Source: Haloferax massiliensis (GTDB taxonomy: Archaea > Halobacteriota > Halobacteria > Halobacteriales > Haloferacaceae). Taken from it: a stretch of DNA of 64,000 nucleotides. Made by a program: the position numbers and the translations under genes. The stretch spans positions 1-64,000 of the forward strand of contig NZ_CSTE01000005.1 of the NCBI RefSeq assembly GCF_001368915.1, read 5' to 3'. Below, piece after piece: positions 1 through 9,362 of the stretch (within the stretch, counting starts at the first letter, position 1; each line of letters begins with the position of its first letter). Under the pieces are notes generated by a model. The model was given only the letters and a program-made list of their open reading frames with translations. It searched no databases and was not told the origin of the DNA.

Positions 1-1
1 G

Positions 2-2512
2 CGCGCGGCGCTCGCCGACCGGTCCGTCTCCTGTCTCGTCGCCGCCGCGGACCTCCCCGACGGTCTCGAACTCGATGCGCTCGCCTCGCCGGACGACTCC
101 CCCGCCGGGTTCCCGGTGGTCGTCTACGCCGCCGCCGGAAACGAGGCGTTCGCCGCCCGTGCGGTCTCGGTCGGCGTCGACGACTATCTGGTCCGCGACG
201 ACGCCGACGACTCCCACGCGGCGCTCGTCGAGTCGGTCCGGTCGCTCTCCGACCGGGACGAAGCCGGCCGCCGCCCCGAGACCAAAAGCTACCGCGTCAT
301 CGTCGAGGCGATGGAAGACGGCGCGTTCGTCCTCGACGAGGACCGCCGCGTCGAGTACGTGAACCCCCGAATCGAGGAGATAACGGGGCACGCCTCCGAG
401 GCGCTCCGCGGCGAGCAGTTCGAGTCGCTCGTCGACGCCGGGCTGTTCCCCGCCGACGAGTACGAGCGCTACCGCGACGCCGTCTCGCGTGTGCTCTCGG
501 AGGGCGTCACCGAGCGCCTCGACGTTCGGTTCGTCGACGCCGACGGCGACCCGCGGCTGTTCGAACTCTCGTTGTCTCCGGCCGGCGACGGCGAGCGAGT
601 GACCGGCGTCGTCGGCATCCCGCGGGACGTGACCGACCGAGAGGTCGCCACCACCCAGCGCGGCGAACTGCTCGAACGCATGACGGACGCCTTCTTCGCC
701 CTCGACGCCGACTGGCGGTTCGTCTACCTCAACGACCGCGCGAGAGACGTCTTCGGCGAGGTCCGAGAGCCCGACCTCGGCGAGTGCATCTGGGACCTGC
801 TCCCCTCGCCCGCCGCCGACACCGAACTGTACGAGAAGTACCACGAGGCGATGCGGACCCAGGAGCCGGTGACGTTCGAGACCTTCTCCGAGCCGTACGA
901 CGGCTGGTTCGAGATTCGGGCGTACCCCTCGCCGTCGGGGCTGTCGGTCTACTTCCGCGACGTGACGACGCGGAAGCGCTACCTTCAGGCGCTCGAATCG
1001 ACCAACCAGCGCCTCGAAACGGTGTTGCAGAACCTGCCGGTCATCCTCTCGGCGTTCGACGCCGAGGGCGTGTTCACCATGTCCGAAGGGGCCGGACTGG
1101 AGTCGCTCGGCCGCGAACCCGGCGAGGTGGTCGGTCGCTCCGCGTTCGACCTGTACGACGACACGCCCGCGGCCACCGACGCCATCGCCCGCGGCCTGTC
1201 GGGCGAGGCGGTCGACACCAGAATCGAGTACCGCGGCTCGATTTACGACGCCTGGTACCGCCCCGTCTTCGACGACGACGGCGAGGTGTCGGAACTCCTC
1301 GGCGTCGCCATCGACGTCACCAACCGCGCGCGGCTCGAAGACGGTCTCCGGTCCCTGCAAGCGGTCACGCAGGACTTCATCCTCACCGAGAGCGTCGAGG
1401 AGGTCGCGGCGCTCGCGGCCGACGCCGTCCCCGAACTCGTGACCGACGCCGAGGCCGCCGTCTGGCTCGCCGACGACCACGGTTCCCTGTCGCCGGCCGC
1501 CTCGACCGCGGGCCAGTTCGACTCGGAGGCGCGAACCGAGACGTCTCCGGGCGGCTTCGAGTCCGAGACCGTCACCCGGGTCGACGCGGTGGCGTTCGAC
1601 GACCGGCTTCTTCCCCCCGAATCCGACGCGGCGTCGGTCCTGCGCGTCCCGCTCGGGAGCCACGGCCTCCTCGTCGTCTCGACCGCCGACGCGTTCCTCG
1701 ACGCCGACGAGGACCTGCTCGAACTCCTCGGGTCGACGGTCACCTCCGCGCTCTCGGGAACCGTCCGCGAACAGGAGCTTCGCAACCGCGAGGCGGACCT
1801 CGCGGCGGCCAACGAGCGGCTCGACGACTTCGTCTCCATCGTCGCCCACGACCTCCGTAACCCGCTCGCTGTCGCCACCGGCTACCTCGACCTCGGGATG
1901 GAGTCGGGCGAACGGGAACACCTCGAACGCGCCGCCAACGCCGTCGACCGGATGTCCAAGCTGGTCGATGACCTCCTCGACCTCGCCCGCCAGCGGACGC
2001 CCGTGCTCGACGCCACGCCCGTCGACCTCGCGCGCGTCGTCGACCACGCGTGGCGCTTCGTCGACACCGGGGACGCGACGCTCGTCCGCGAGGAACTGTT
2101 CGTCGTCGACGGCGACGACGGCCGCCTGCTCAGGCTCTTCGAGAACCTGTTTCGGAACTCGGTCGAGCACGGCTCGACGGGCAGTCGGGACTCTCCCGAC
2201 GACGCCGTAGAACACGGCACGCCCCCCGACGAACCGCTCACCGTCCGCGTCGGCTCGCTCGACGACCGCACCGGCTTCTACGTCGCGGACAACGGCGCCG
2301 GAATCCCCGAGAACATCCGCGAGCGGGTGTTCGACCACGGCTACACCACGACGCCGCGGGGAACCGGCTACGGCCTCGCAATCGTCGACGACATCGCCGA
2401 CGCCCACGGCTGGTCCGTCTCGCTCGGCGAGTCGGCCGAGGGCGGCGCGCGGTTCGAGTTCGTGACCCAACCCGTGCGGGCGGCGACCGGGTCGGCGGAG
2501 ACCGACGAGTGA
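2..2512 (+). CDS. Multi-PAS/GAF sensor histidine kinase, 5' end outside the window
   Basis: Signal-transducing histidine kinase. The frame is open to the window edge, so the N-terminus is missing; 836 residues are visible. The first ~80 visible residues look like the end of a receiver-like domain (VDDYLVRDDADD). Three PAS domains follow at about residues 95-215, 220-335 and 340-440, then a GAF-like domain at about 445-600. The H-box SIVAHDLRNPLAVATGYL has its phospho-acceptor His near residue 615. The ATPase N-box (ENLFRNSVEHG) is near 714 and the G-boxes (DNGAGIPENI, GTGYGLAIV) near 763-787. There is no membrane segment in the visible part, so a soluble redox, light or ligand sensor is likely. 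No response regulator gene sits beside it; phosphate may go to an orphan receiver protein, as is common in haloarchaea. Confidence 0.93.
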   Translation, partial: RAALADRSVSCLVAAADLPDGLELDALASPDDSPAGFPVVVYAAAGNEAFAARAVSVGVDDYLVRDDADDSHAALVESVRSLSDRDEAGRRPETKSYRVIVEAMEDGAFVLDEDRRVEYVNPRIEEITGHASEALRGEQFESLVDAGLFPADEYERYRDAVSRVLSEGVTERLDVRFVDADGDPRLFELSLSPAGDGERVTGVVGIPRDVTDREVATTQRGELLERMTDAFFALDADWRFVYLNDRARDVFGEVREPDLGECIWDLLPSPAADTELYEKYHEAMRTQEPVTFETFSEPYDGWFEIRAYPSPSGLSVYFRDVTTRKRYLQALESTNQRLETVLQNLPVILSAFDAEGVFTMSEGAGLESLGREPGEVVGRSAFDLYDDTPAATDAIARGLSGEAVDTRIEYRGSIYDAWYRPVFDDDGEVSELLGVAIDVTNRARLEDGLRSLQAVTQDFILTESVEEVAALAADAVPELVTDAEAAVWLADDHGSLSPAASTAGQFDSEARTETSPGGFESETVTRVDAVAFDDRLLPPESDAASVLRVPLGSHGLLVVSTADAFLDADEDLLELLGSTVTSALSGTVREQELRNREADLAAANERLDDFVSIVAHDLRNPLAVATGYLDLGMESGEREHLERAANAVDRMSKLVDDLLDLARQRTPVLDATPVDLARVVDHAWRFVDTGDATLVREELFVVDGDDGRLLRLFENLFRNSVEHGSTGSRDSPDDAVEHGTPPDEPLTVRVGSLDDRTGFYVADNGAGIPENIRERVFDHGYTTTPRGTGYGLAIVDDIADAHGWSVSLGESAEGGARFEFVTQPVRAATGSAETDE

Positions 2513-2674
2513 CACACACGATATCTGTCGCCGAGGGCGCGTCCTCGATACCGGCCGTGCCGAGCCACGGCGCTCTCGACTCGGCCGGAAAGTGACGACT
2601 CGGCTTCACGATGCCGCGCTTGGTTCGCTTTCCGCACCAATCACCATTTGAGCACCCCCCGACTAGCTTGGCGT

Positions 2675-3262
2675 ATGTGCCACGACTGCGACCGAACCGT
2701 CGCTCGTCGGACCGTGTTGTCCGCTGTCGGTGCCGCGGGCGTCGCCGCTACGGCGGGGTGTCTGGGCGGCAGCGGAACCGACGGCGGCGGCGACGCTCCC
2801 GAGGCAATCGCGTTGACCGGCGGCGAACAGTGCGACGCCTGCGGGATGGTCATCGACCAACACCCCGGCCCCGCCGGGCAACTGTTCTACGCCGACCACA
2901 GCCCCGAGGGCCACGACAATCCGGCGCGGTTCGGTAGCGCTTGGGAGACGCTTTCCTACGCGCTGGACCGCGAGGACGACGGGTGGAATCGCGCCGGCGG
3001 CTACCTCACCGACTACAGTTCCGTCGACTACGACCTGTTCGACGACGGCGGGAAGACGTTCATCTCCGCGCACCTCGACCCCGACGCGTTCGCGCCGATG
3101 GACGACCTCGTCTACGTCGTCGGCACCGAGGTCAACGGGTCGATGGGCCGCGATTTCGTCCCGTTTTCCGACGACGGCGACGCCGAGGCCTTCGCCGACG
3201 CGCACGACGGAACTGTCTACGAGCGCGACGAGATATCTCGCGACCTCATCGCCCGGCGCTGA
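2675..3262 (+). CDS. NosL-family copper-binding lipoprotein
   Basis: A 195-residue NosL-like protein. NosL proteins bind Cu(I) and deliver it for nitrous oxide reductase maturation; standalone haloarchaeal homologues may serve other copper enzymes. The N-terminus has a twin-arginine (RRTVLS) followed by a hydrophobic stretch and a lipobox (TAGCLGG), so export by Tat and lipid anchoring are expected. The copper motif CDACGMVI lies at about residues 49-56. ATG 2675 is chosen over an in-frame TTG at 2648 because it puts the twin-arginine close to the start. No nosZ/D/F/Y genes are nearby. A short T-run follows the gene at about 3277-3281. Confidence 0.85.
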   Translation: MCHDCDRTVARRTVLSAVGAAGVAATAGCLGGSGTDGGGDAPEAIALTGGEQCDACGMVIDQHPGPAGQLFYADHSPEGHDNPARFGSAWETLSYALDREDDGWNRAGGYLTDYSSVDYDLFDDGGKTFISAHLDPDAFAPMDDLVYVVGTEVNGSMGRDFVPFSDDGDAEAFADAHDGTVYERDEISRDLIARR

Positions 3263-3320
3263 GGGCTCAGACTCTCTTTTTCGGTCGTTCTCGATTCCTT
3301 AGATTCGGAAATCACGCTCC

Positions 3321-3330
3321 ATTTATATAC
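3321..3330 (+). promoter_or_regulatory. TATA box of the DoxX gene
   Basis: ATTTATATAC lies 39-48 bases before ATG 3369. A start about 25 bases downstream would give a short leader of some 20 bases. Confidence 0.55.
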
Positions 3331-3368
3331 CCTCAACGGTCGTTCGTTCATTTGTTAGGTGAAAGACA

Positions 3369-3896
3369 ATGGCCGCTAACTCACAAATCGAGATGCTGGG
3401 GAACAGAATGGACTTCGACTACTCGCAGGGCGCGACGGGCTACGTCCTCGTGCTGACTCGCCTCATCACCGGCTACTGGTTCCTCCACGCCGGCGTGACG
3501 AAGATCGTCGGCGAGCCGTTCAGCGCCGCGGGCTACCTCGCGAACGCCCCCGCCGCGTCGCCCCTCCAGGGCTTCTTCGCGTGGGCCGCCGCGACCCCGT
3601 GGCTCCTCGACTTCACGAACTTCATGGTTCCGTGGGGTGAGGCCCTCATCGGTCTCGGACTCCTCGTGGGTGCACTCGTCCGGCTCGCCGCCTTCTTCGG
3701 CGGCGTCCTGATGGTGTTCTTCTACCTCGGGAACGCCGACTGGGCCCACGGCGTGGTCAACGGCGACCTGTTCGGCCTCATGATGTTCGTCATCGTCGGG
3801 ACGCTCGCGGCGGGCCGCATCCTCGGCCTCGACGCCATCATCGAGAAGATGGAGTTCGTCCGACAGCGCCCCGCGCTCAAGTACCTCCTCGGCTGA
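3369..3896 (+). CDS. DoxX-family membrane protein
   Basis: A 175-residue protein of the DoxX family (small quinol-oxidase-subunit-like membrane proteins). About four hydrophobic segments are visible: residues 21-40 (LVLTRLITGYWFLHAG), 60-80, 90-118 (GEALIGLGLLVGALVRL) and 125-150 (LMMFVIVGTLAAGRILG). The signature GYWFLHAGVTKI near residue 35 fits DoxX. It stands alone with its own TATA box. In other archaea DoxX proteins work with thiosulfate:quinone oxidoreductase or superoxide-linked complexes; no such partner is next to it, so its electron-transfer role is unproven. Confidence 0.85.
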   Translation: MAANSQIEMLGNRMDFDYSQGATGYVLVLTRLITGYWFLHAGVTKIVGEPFSAAGYLANAPAASPLQGFFAWAAATPWLLDFTNFMVPWGEALIGLGLLVGALVRLAAFFGGVLMVFFYLGNADWAHGVVNGDLFGLMMFVIVGTLAAGRILGLDAIIEKMEFVRQRPALKYLLG

Positions 3897-4147
3897 GCGG
3901 GACATCTTTCCCCCCGCGCGGCCCTGTCGGTGCGCCGCGGTGACCCACCAACGCCACCGCACCCGGCGCGCTTCGACGAGAACTGCGAGACGAGACTGAT
4001 TTTCGTGGTGTTACTGCTTTTCGCTGAGCCGATGGCGTTTGCCGGGACGACCGCTCGGACTTCTACTTATAGCTGTCGCCGAGTTGCGGCCGCCCGCACT
4101 CGATAGCTCGGTTATATGCTCCTGTCGGGTGACCGCTACGTTGCCGC

Positions 4148-5398
4148 ATGTCCCCTGACGACTCTCGGCCCTCCACAGGCTCGACGCGACGACAGTTCCT
4201 CGCCACGGGAACCGCCGCGGCGGCCGCGTCGCTCTCCGCGCTGACTGCCGGTTGCCTCTCGGACCTTCCCCCGCTCGGCGGTGCCCAGCGCTACGGTCGC
4301 CTTGAGATCCCCTCGACGCCTGCCCCGGCGTATCGGCGCTGGCTCCCCGCACCGTCGAGCGTCGAGCGCCCGCCCGACAGATACTATTTCAGTTCGTCTC
4401 GGAAGCCGAGGATGCGGCCCGAAGCTCCGCCGCTCTTCGTCACCCGGCAGGCGCACGACAAGGCGGCGCTGGACTACTTCGGCATCGGTTTCGACCGATA
4501 CGACCATCTCGTGGACTCGGTCTTCGGGAGCGTAATCGAGGCATCTTTCGAGCGCTCGTCCGTCGGTCAGACGCTCACCGAAAGCGGATACGACCGGTCC
4601 GGTGCGTACCGCGGCTACGACGTGTTCGACCGCGACGACGGTCCCCGCCGGGTCGCCGTCGGCGACGATACCATCGTGTTCACGAGCGCGAACCTCCACG
4701 ACGAACCGAATCTGGAAGCCCTCGTCGATACTGGCGCAGGCGAGCGACCCCGGTACCACGAGATCGACTCCGACTTCGAGCAGTTGACCGCGGCGGCCGG
4801 CGGGCCATCTCACGTCGGCGTCAACACGACGATTCACGGCCCTACGGGACGACCAGCGATGCTCGCCGACGGCTTTCGGTTCGACCGCGAGAACGTCTAT
4901 CAGGTCGTCCACTACCAGTACACGACCGACCGCGTTCCCACGAAAGAGGCGATCGAATCGGAGTTCAGGCGAGAGCACTATCGCTTCGCCGACGCCGCCG
5001 AGACCTTCGACGTGTACATCGACGGCCGGCTCGCCACGGTCGAGACGCGCGTGCCGCTCCGGCCCGACGGCGAAATCGACCCGCGGTACCGGCTTCCGCA
5101 GGTGACGTGGGGGTTGGCCTACGACGAGGCGACCGACTGCGTTACGGTACGCCACGAGGCAGGCGAGACCGTCCCCGCTGACCGACTCTTCTACGACCTC
5201 TCTCTTCCCGAAGCTCCCGGGCGCGTCGAGAAAAAGCCGCTCTGGCCGGGAGCCGAGACGGTCGCGCCCGGCGCGGAGGCAACTATCGACCTCAGCGACT
5301 CTCCCGGTGCCGACCGAGCAAGCGTCGTGTACTCGATAGGCGGCACGCACTTCACCGTCCTCTTCGGCCGCGAACTCGGCGGTGAGACCGATGCGTGA
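4148..5398 (+). CDS. Tat-exported lipoprotein of unknown function
   Basis: A 416-residue protein with a clear Tat/lipoprotein leader: TRRQFLATG, an alanine-rich hydrophobic core and the lipobox TAGCLSD with Cys near residue 37. The mature part is acidic and shows no membrane segment and no catalytic motif I can name. The C-terminal third (about residues 260-410) is rich in beta-type sequence and ends with SIGGTHFTVLFGRELGG. It is likely anchored outside the membrane. It is flanked by the DoxX gene on one side and a winged-HTH gene on the other and is not obviously in an operon with either. Confidence 0.75.
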   Translation: MSPDDSRPSTGSTRRQFLATGTAAAAASLSALTAGCLSDLPPLGGAQRYGRLEIPSTPAPAYRRWLPAPSSVERPPDRYYFSSSRKPRMRPEAPPLFVTRQAHDKAALDYFGIGFDRYDHLVDSVFGSVIEASFERSSVGQTLTESGYDRSGAYRGYDVFDRDDGPRRVAVGDDTIVFTSANLHDEPNLEALVDTGAGERPRYHEIDSDFEQLTAAAGGPSHVGVNTTIHGPTGRPAMLADGFRFDRENVYQVVHYQYTTDRVPTKEAIESEFRREHYRFADAAETFDVYIDGRLATVETRVPLRPDGEIDPRYRLPQVTWGLAYDEATDCVTVRHEAGETVPADRLFYDLSLPEAPGRVEKKPLWPGAETVAPGAEATIDLSDSPGADRASVVYSIGGTHFTVLFGRELGGETDA

Positions 5399-5576
5399 CG
5401 CTGTCTCGTGCGCCCGGGTCGGCCGCTTTCGACACCGCTGTTCTCCCCCGTGCCAGCCTTCCGTTCCCCCTCACCGGCCTCACCTCCCGCCGCGCCCACC
5501 GTTTTCTCCGAGCGGCGGTACGACTGGCTTCGATTTCCACACCAGCGATGAGACACAGCACCTATGGACGAGTCGG

Positions 5577-5936
5577 ATGACCCGTAGAGACGAGATGGCA
5601 GACGTCGACCTGGCGACCGTCGTCGCGCTCCTCGACGACGAGCACGTACGGTCGATTCTGGTGGCGACAAGCGAGTCGCCGCGGTCGGCGAAGGAACTCA
5701 GCGAGCGGTGCGGGCTTTCGACCTCGTCTATCTACCGCCGTCTCGACCGGCTCGTCGACGCGGATCTCGTCGCCGAGCGGACGCGACCCCGGGCCGACGG
5801 TCACCACGAAACGGCGTACGTCTCCCAACTGGACCGGTTCGAGGTGACGGTCCGCGGCGGCGACCTCTCGTGGGAACTCGACCGCCGGAGCGACGACGTG
5901 GCCGACCAACTGACGCGCATGTGGGGGAAGTTCTGA
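5577..5936 (+). CDS. Winged helix-turn-helix transcriptional regulator
   Basis: A 119-residue ArsR-like winged-HTH protein: DDEHVRSILVATSESPRSAK starts the first helix, then LSERCGLSTSSIYRRLDRL is the recognition HTH, and the wing runs through TRPRADGHHETAYVS. It probably binds DNA as a dimer. ATG 5577 is chosen; an in-frame ATG at 5595 would also keep the whole domain. The stop overlaps the start of the next gene (TGATG), which indicates translational coupling with the small membrane protein. This wHTH plus small membrane protein pair recurs in haloarchaea, so the membrane partner may sense or tether. Confidence 0.85.
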   Translation: MTRRDEMADVDLATVVALLDDEHVRSILVATSESPRSAKELSERCGLSTSSIYRRLDRLVDADLVAERTRPRADGHHETAYVSQLDRFEVTVRGGDLSWELDRRSDDVADQLTRMWGKF

Positions 5937-6259
5937 TGGCGCTCCCCGGCTTCGGCACTCCCATCGGACTCCTCGCCGGCGGCGCGGCGACGCTCTCCGC
6001 ACTCGTCGGCCTCTACATCGGCTATCAGGCCTACCGCGGCCTCCGACGGAACGACGAGCGGTCGATGCGGTGGCTCTCGGTCGGCATGATTCTCCTGTTC
6101 GGCGTCACCTACACGCTCGCGGTCGCGGGACAGGGTCTCGTCGCGTTCCGCCTCGTTCCCATCCACTTTCAGGGGGTCTTCCGGCTGCTCGTCAGACTGA
6201 CGCAACTCGCTGGATTGGGCTGTATCGCCTACTCACTCCGTATCGCGACGGGCCGGTAG
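5936..6259 (+). CDS. Small three-helix membrane protein (DUF7521-like)
   Basis: A 107-residue integral membrane protein with three or four hydrophobic segments: residues 8-28 (LLAGGAATLSALVGLYIGY), 44-68 (LSVGMILLFGVTYTLAVAGQG) and 84-103. A short basic loop, YRGLRRNDERSMR, follows the first helix. It resembles DUF7521-type haloarchaeal proteins. It overlaps the preceding winged-HTH gene by one base, so the two are co-expressed. Function is unknown; a membrane sensor or anchor for the regulator is a reasonable guess from the conserved pairing. Confidence 0.8.
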   Translation: MALPGFGTPIGLLAGGAATLSALVGLYIGYQAYRGLRRNDERSMRWLSVGMILLFGVTYTLAVAGQGLVAFRLVPIHFQGVFRLLVRLTQLAGLGCIAYSLRIATGR

Positions 6260-6290
6260 GCGTCAGTTTCCACCCGGGTCTCGGAATTGA

Positions 6291-7274
6291 CTACTTCCTG
6301 TCGAGCCTGCTGAGGCCCTGCCAAATCGCCTCGATGAGCCGCGCTTCTCCGTCGGGTTCGCCCGTCGGGTCGCCCGCTCCCGCCGTCTCGCTCTCGCCCG
6401 CCGTCTCCCCGCCATCAACGTCGTCCCAGCCGCGGGCGATGGCGTCTTCGAGGACGGAAAGCGAGTGGTTCTCGAAGTTGTTCATGCCTCTGAACGATTC
6501 GAGCGCCTCCGCGGCCTCGTCGTCGAACTCGTCGCTCGGCGTCCCGTCGTAGAAGCCGAGTTCGGAGAGCGTTTCGAGCACCGCCTCGGCCGTCTCGCCG
6601 GACAGCGACCGAGTTTCTGCGGGCGATTCGCGCTCCAAGAGCGTGATGTCGTACAGCTTGAACACGCGTTCGAGCTCGTCTATCGGGCGGTCGTGGTCGT
6701 CGACGCGCACGTCGACCCAGCGGTCGTTGCCGCCGTCGTAGCCCCCCTCGGGCTTGGCGATGTACATCGCCGCGGACTGCTCGCCGCGCTTGTCGCCGCC
6801 GGCGTCGTTGCCGGCGTGGAGCGCCGCGAGCAGGCGTTCCGGGAGCCCGCCGTCGGTCGTCTCGAACGCCTCGGCCATCGCGTCGAGCGTCGCCTCGTTT
6901 TCGAGGATGTTCCCCTGGACGGTGTAGTGCTCTCCTTGGATGTCGCCGGCCACGTCGAAGCACTCGTCGCCGGTGAAGGCCGCGACGCTCCCGTCGGCCC
7001 CCACGACGCCGACCTGTCTGCTCGGGGCCTCGTCGTCGGCGTCGGTCAGTTCGGCGACGACTTCCTCGGCCGAGCGCCCCTCACGCAGGAGGTCCAATCC
7101 GTCGGGACCGTAGGCGACGTTCGCGAAGCTCTGGGTGGCGATTGCGCCGGCGTCCGCGCTGACGAACGGGACGACGGAGCCGACGCTCACGAACTTCGAT
7201 TGGACGGCCACGCCGACGGCGTCCTGTTCGGGGTCGCGGGCGACGATGGAGAAGGTCGACGGTCGCGGTGTCAT
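6291..7274 (-). CDS. DUF1028 Ntn-hydrolase-fold protein
   Basis: A 327-residue DUF1028 protein. The family has the Ntn-hydrolase fold and is often linked to amino-acid or peptide metabolism, but no reaction is established. The signature TFSIVARDPEQDAVGVAVQS is at residues 7-26, and NILENEATLDAMAEAF and QSAAMYIAKPEGGYDGGNDR match the rest of the fold to about residue 215. The C-terminal ~110 residues resemble the small helical peptidoglycan-binding-like tail seen in longer members and end in a Glu/Gly-rich linker. It is convergent with the preceding gene (31 bases apart). Confidence 0.85.
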   Translation of the reverse strand: MTPRPSTFSIVARDPEQDAVGVAVQSKFVSVGSVVPFVSADAGAIATQSFANVAYGPDGLDLLREGRSAEEVVAELTDADDEAPSRQVGVVGADGSVAAFTGDECFDVAGDIQGEHYTVQGNILENEATLDAMAEAFETTDGGLPERLLAALHAGNDAGGDKRGEQSAAMYIAKPEGGYDGGNDRWVDVRVDDHDRPIDELERVFKLYDITLLERESPAETRSLSGETAEAVLETLSELGFYDGTPSDEFDDEAAEALESFRGMNNFENHSLSVLEDAIARGWDDVDGGETAGESETAGAGDPTGEPDGEARLIEAIWQGLSRLDRK

Positions 7275-7337
7275 GGTCGGAACCGACGGACGCCGGGCGA
7301 ATAAGGGTTCAGGTGACCGGGCGGAGCGCCCGCTCGG

Positions 7338-7937
7338 TCACGCCGAGATACGGTCGATGTGCGAGTCGATTGCCGCCCGGAGCGACTCGATTGACTCGTC
7401 GGGCTCGAACACCGTCACCCGGCGGGCGCGCGTCCCGGTCAGAATCGAGAGGAACAGTTCGGCCTCGGCGTCGGGGTCGATGGCCTCGAACTCGCCGGCC
7501 TCGATTCCGCGGACGAGGATGTCCCGTAGGTGCGCCGTCAGTTCGTCGTCGATGTGGCGGTACTCCGCTCGATAGGCCTCGTCGTGCCGGGCGTTCATCC
7601 GGAGTTCGAACATCGACAGTTGGAGCCGATAGGCCTCCTCGGAGAGCGTCTCGGGCAGGAGCGCGTCGACCAGCGTTTCGAGTTCCTCCCTCGGTGTGCG
7701 GTCCCCCCGCGGGAGGCCGTCGAGGAACTCCGCCAGGACGTAGTCGAGGAAGTCGACCAGTAGCTCGTCTTTCCCGTCGTAGTGATAGTACAGGAGCGCC
7801 TTGCTGTTCTCGAACTCGTCGGCGATGTCCTGCGTCGTCAGGTTGCCGTAGCCGCGTTTCTGTAGCGCCCTGTACGTCGCCTCCATGATTCGCCGCTTCG
7901 CCGGCTCCAACTCCTCGGCGCGCCCGTCCTGCGTCAT
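7338..7937 (-). CDS. TetR/AcrR-family transcriptional regulator
   Basis: A 199-residue TetR regulator. The HTH is at about residues 15-60: RRIMEATYRALQKRGYGN, then LTTQDIADEFENSKALLYYH, the usual recognition helix ending in YYHY. The rest is the all-helical ligand and dimer domain. It is transcribed away from the iron-type substrate-binding lipoprotein gene, with 107 bases between the starts, so it may control itself or that gene. The palindrome in that gap, however, looks like a DtxR-type iron box and not a TetR operator. The ligand is unknown. Confidence 0.88.
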   Translation of the reverse strand: MTQDGRAEELEPAKRRIMEATYRALQKRGYGNLTTQDIADEFENSKALLYYHYDGKDELLVDFLDYVLAEFLDGLPRGDRTPREELETLVDALLPETLSEEAYRLQLSMFELRMNARHDEAYRAEYRHIDDELTAHLRDILVRGIEAGEFEAIDPDAEAELFLSILTGTRARRVTVFEPDESIESLRAAIDSHIDRISA

Positions 7938-8024
7938 GCTCCGGCCGTTCGCGTTCGACGGACGTGTCGCTTTCGGGTCGTCGCGGGGAGTTCCGACGGC
8001 CGGAGGTCCGAAGGAACTTTGTGC

Positions 8025-8042
8025 TTTTAGGCCAGCCTAAAA
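8025..8042 (+). promoter_or_regulatory. Perfect palindrome, DtxR/SirR-like iron box
   Basis: TTTTAGGC-CA-GCCTAAAA has perfect 8-base arms with a 2-base spacer and ends two bases before ATG 8045. It resembles the TTAGGNTNGCCTAA boxes of the DtxR/IdeR/SirR metalloregulators, which agrees with the downstream gene's predicted role in iron uptake. A repressor bound here would cover the transcription start of a leaderless mRNA. Confidence 0.7.
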
Positions 8043-8044
8043 TC

Positions 8045-9337
8045 ATGACAGGCGACGACAGTCACGGACCCGAACCGACGCGGCGGCGGTATCTCAAGTA
8101 CGGTGGCGCGGTCGCCGCCGGCGGATTACTCGCCGGTTGTGCGGGCGGTTCGACGGAGTCGCTAACCACTGGGTCTGCGGACACAGACGCGTCGGGGGAC
8201 CGGACCGCGACCACGACGACGACTTCCACCGAGACGGAGACGACGACCGACGACGAGGCGGACGGCGGTTCGTACTCGGTGTCGATGGCCCCCGTCGGTG
8301 AGGTCGAGTTCGACGCCGTACCGGAACGCGCCCTGACCTACTACCCGGTGTCGGCCGACGCGACGGTCGCCTTCGGCCACGGCGATGCCATCACCGGTAT
8401 CGGCTACGATAAGGAACTGTTCGGCAACACGGTCGATTACTACTACGACGCGCTCGACGGCGTGGACTTCGAGTGGGAGGACCTCGGCCGCGTCACGCCG
8501 GCGTCGAACCCGAACGCCCTCGACAGGGAACTGTTCTACGAACTGGATAGCGACGTTCACTTCCTCGACCCGGCGCTCCTCCGGAGTTCCTCCTTCGACT
8601 GGACCGAAGACGAGGTCGCGTCAATCGCGTCCGACGTGGGTCCGTGGTTCGGCAACTACTACAGTCGGACGAACGCCGAACCGCCGGAACCCTACCGCGA
8701 CCGCTACGAGTACTACACGCTGTGGGAGTACCTCGGTTACATCGCGGCGGTGTTCCGGGAGGAGGCGCGCTACCGGGCGTTTAAGTCGATCCGGGACGAC
8801 CTCGTCGCCCGAATACAGGCCGACCTCCCACCGGCGTCCGAGCGGCCGTCGCTCGCCGTCGTCGCCTACACCGGCGGGACGTTCTGGCCGTACGACTTCA
8901 CGCAGGACGGTTACCTCTGGGCGCACCTTCGACCGTTCGGGATGCCGAACGCCTTCGCGGCCACCGACGCCGAGACCGGGTCGGGCGGGTCGTACGACTA
9001 CGAGGCGATGGTCGAGACCGCGCCCGACGTCGTCCTCCGGTACTGGGGGACCGCGCTCGGCGACTCGTTCCGCTCGAACCGCGAGGAGGTGCTTTCCGAC
9101 CCGCTCGCGGACGAGGTCCCCGCGTTCCGCGACGGCCGGTACTTCCCGTCCGGAAACGGGATGCAGGGGCCGATTATGAACCTGTTCCAGTTGGAGATGA
9201 CCGCCAAGCAGCTCTTTCCCGACCGCTTCGGCGCGTGGCCCGGCTACGGCGACGGAGAGTCGTACCCCGAGATTCCGGCGGGCGAACGGCTGTTCAACCG
9301 CGGCCGCGTCGCCGACGTCGTCACCGGCGAGTTCTGA
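8045..9337 (+). CDS. Iron/siderophore-type ABC substrate-binding lipoprotein
   Basis: A 430-residue class III solute-binding protein (FepB/FhuD type). The leader has TRRRYLKYGG, a hydrophobic stretch and lipobox LAGCAGG (Cys near 27), followed by a Thr/Ser/Glu-rich linker to about residue 75 that spaces it from the membrane. The mature fold shows PERALTYYPVSADATVAFGH and GIGYDKELFG in the first lobe, and MVETAPDVVLRYWG and FRDGRYFPSGNG in the second. The iron box directly before ATG 8045 supports repression under iron sufficiency. No permease or ATPase gene follows, so it must use a transporter encoded elsewhere. An in-frame upstream start at 7964 would spoil the signal and is not used. Confidence 0.85.
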   Translation: MTGDDSHGPEPTRRRYLKYGGAVAAGGLLAGCAGGSTESLTTGSADTDASGDRTATTTTTSTETETTTDDEADGGSYSVSMAPVGEVEFDAVPERALTYYPVSADATVAFGHGDAITGIGYDKELFGNTVDYYYDALDGVDFEWEDLGRVTPASNPNALDRELFYELDSDVHFLDPALLRSSSFDWTEDEVASIASDVGPWFGNYYSRTNAEPPEPYRDRYEYYTLWEYLGYIAAVFREEARYRAFKSIRDDLVARIQADLPPASERPSLAVVAYTGGTFWPYDFTQDGYLWAHLRPFGMPNAFAATDAETGSGGSYDYEAMVETAPDVVLRYWGTALGDSFRSNREEVLSDPLADEVPAFRDGRYFPSGNGMQGPIMNLFQLEMTAKQLFPDRFGAWPGYGDGESYPEIPAGERLFNRGRVADVVTGEF

Positions 9338-9362
9338 CGGCCGCCCGAGTGACTGCCGGTCG

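Noticed and set aside
7964-8044. Upstream start of the iron-binding lipoprotein
   Set aside because: It would put 27 charged residues before the Tat motif and run through the iron box.
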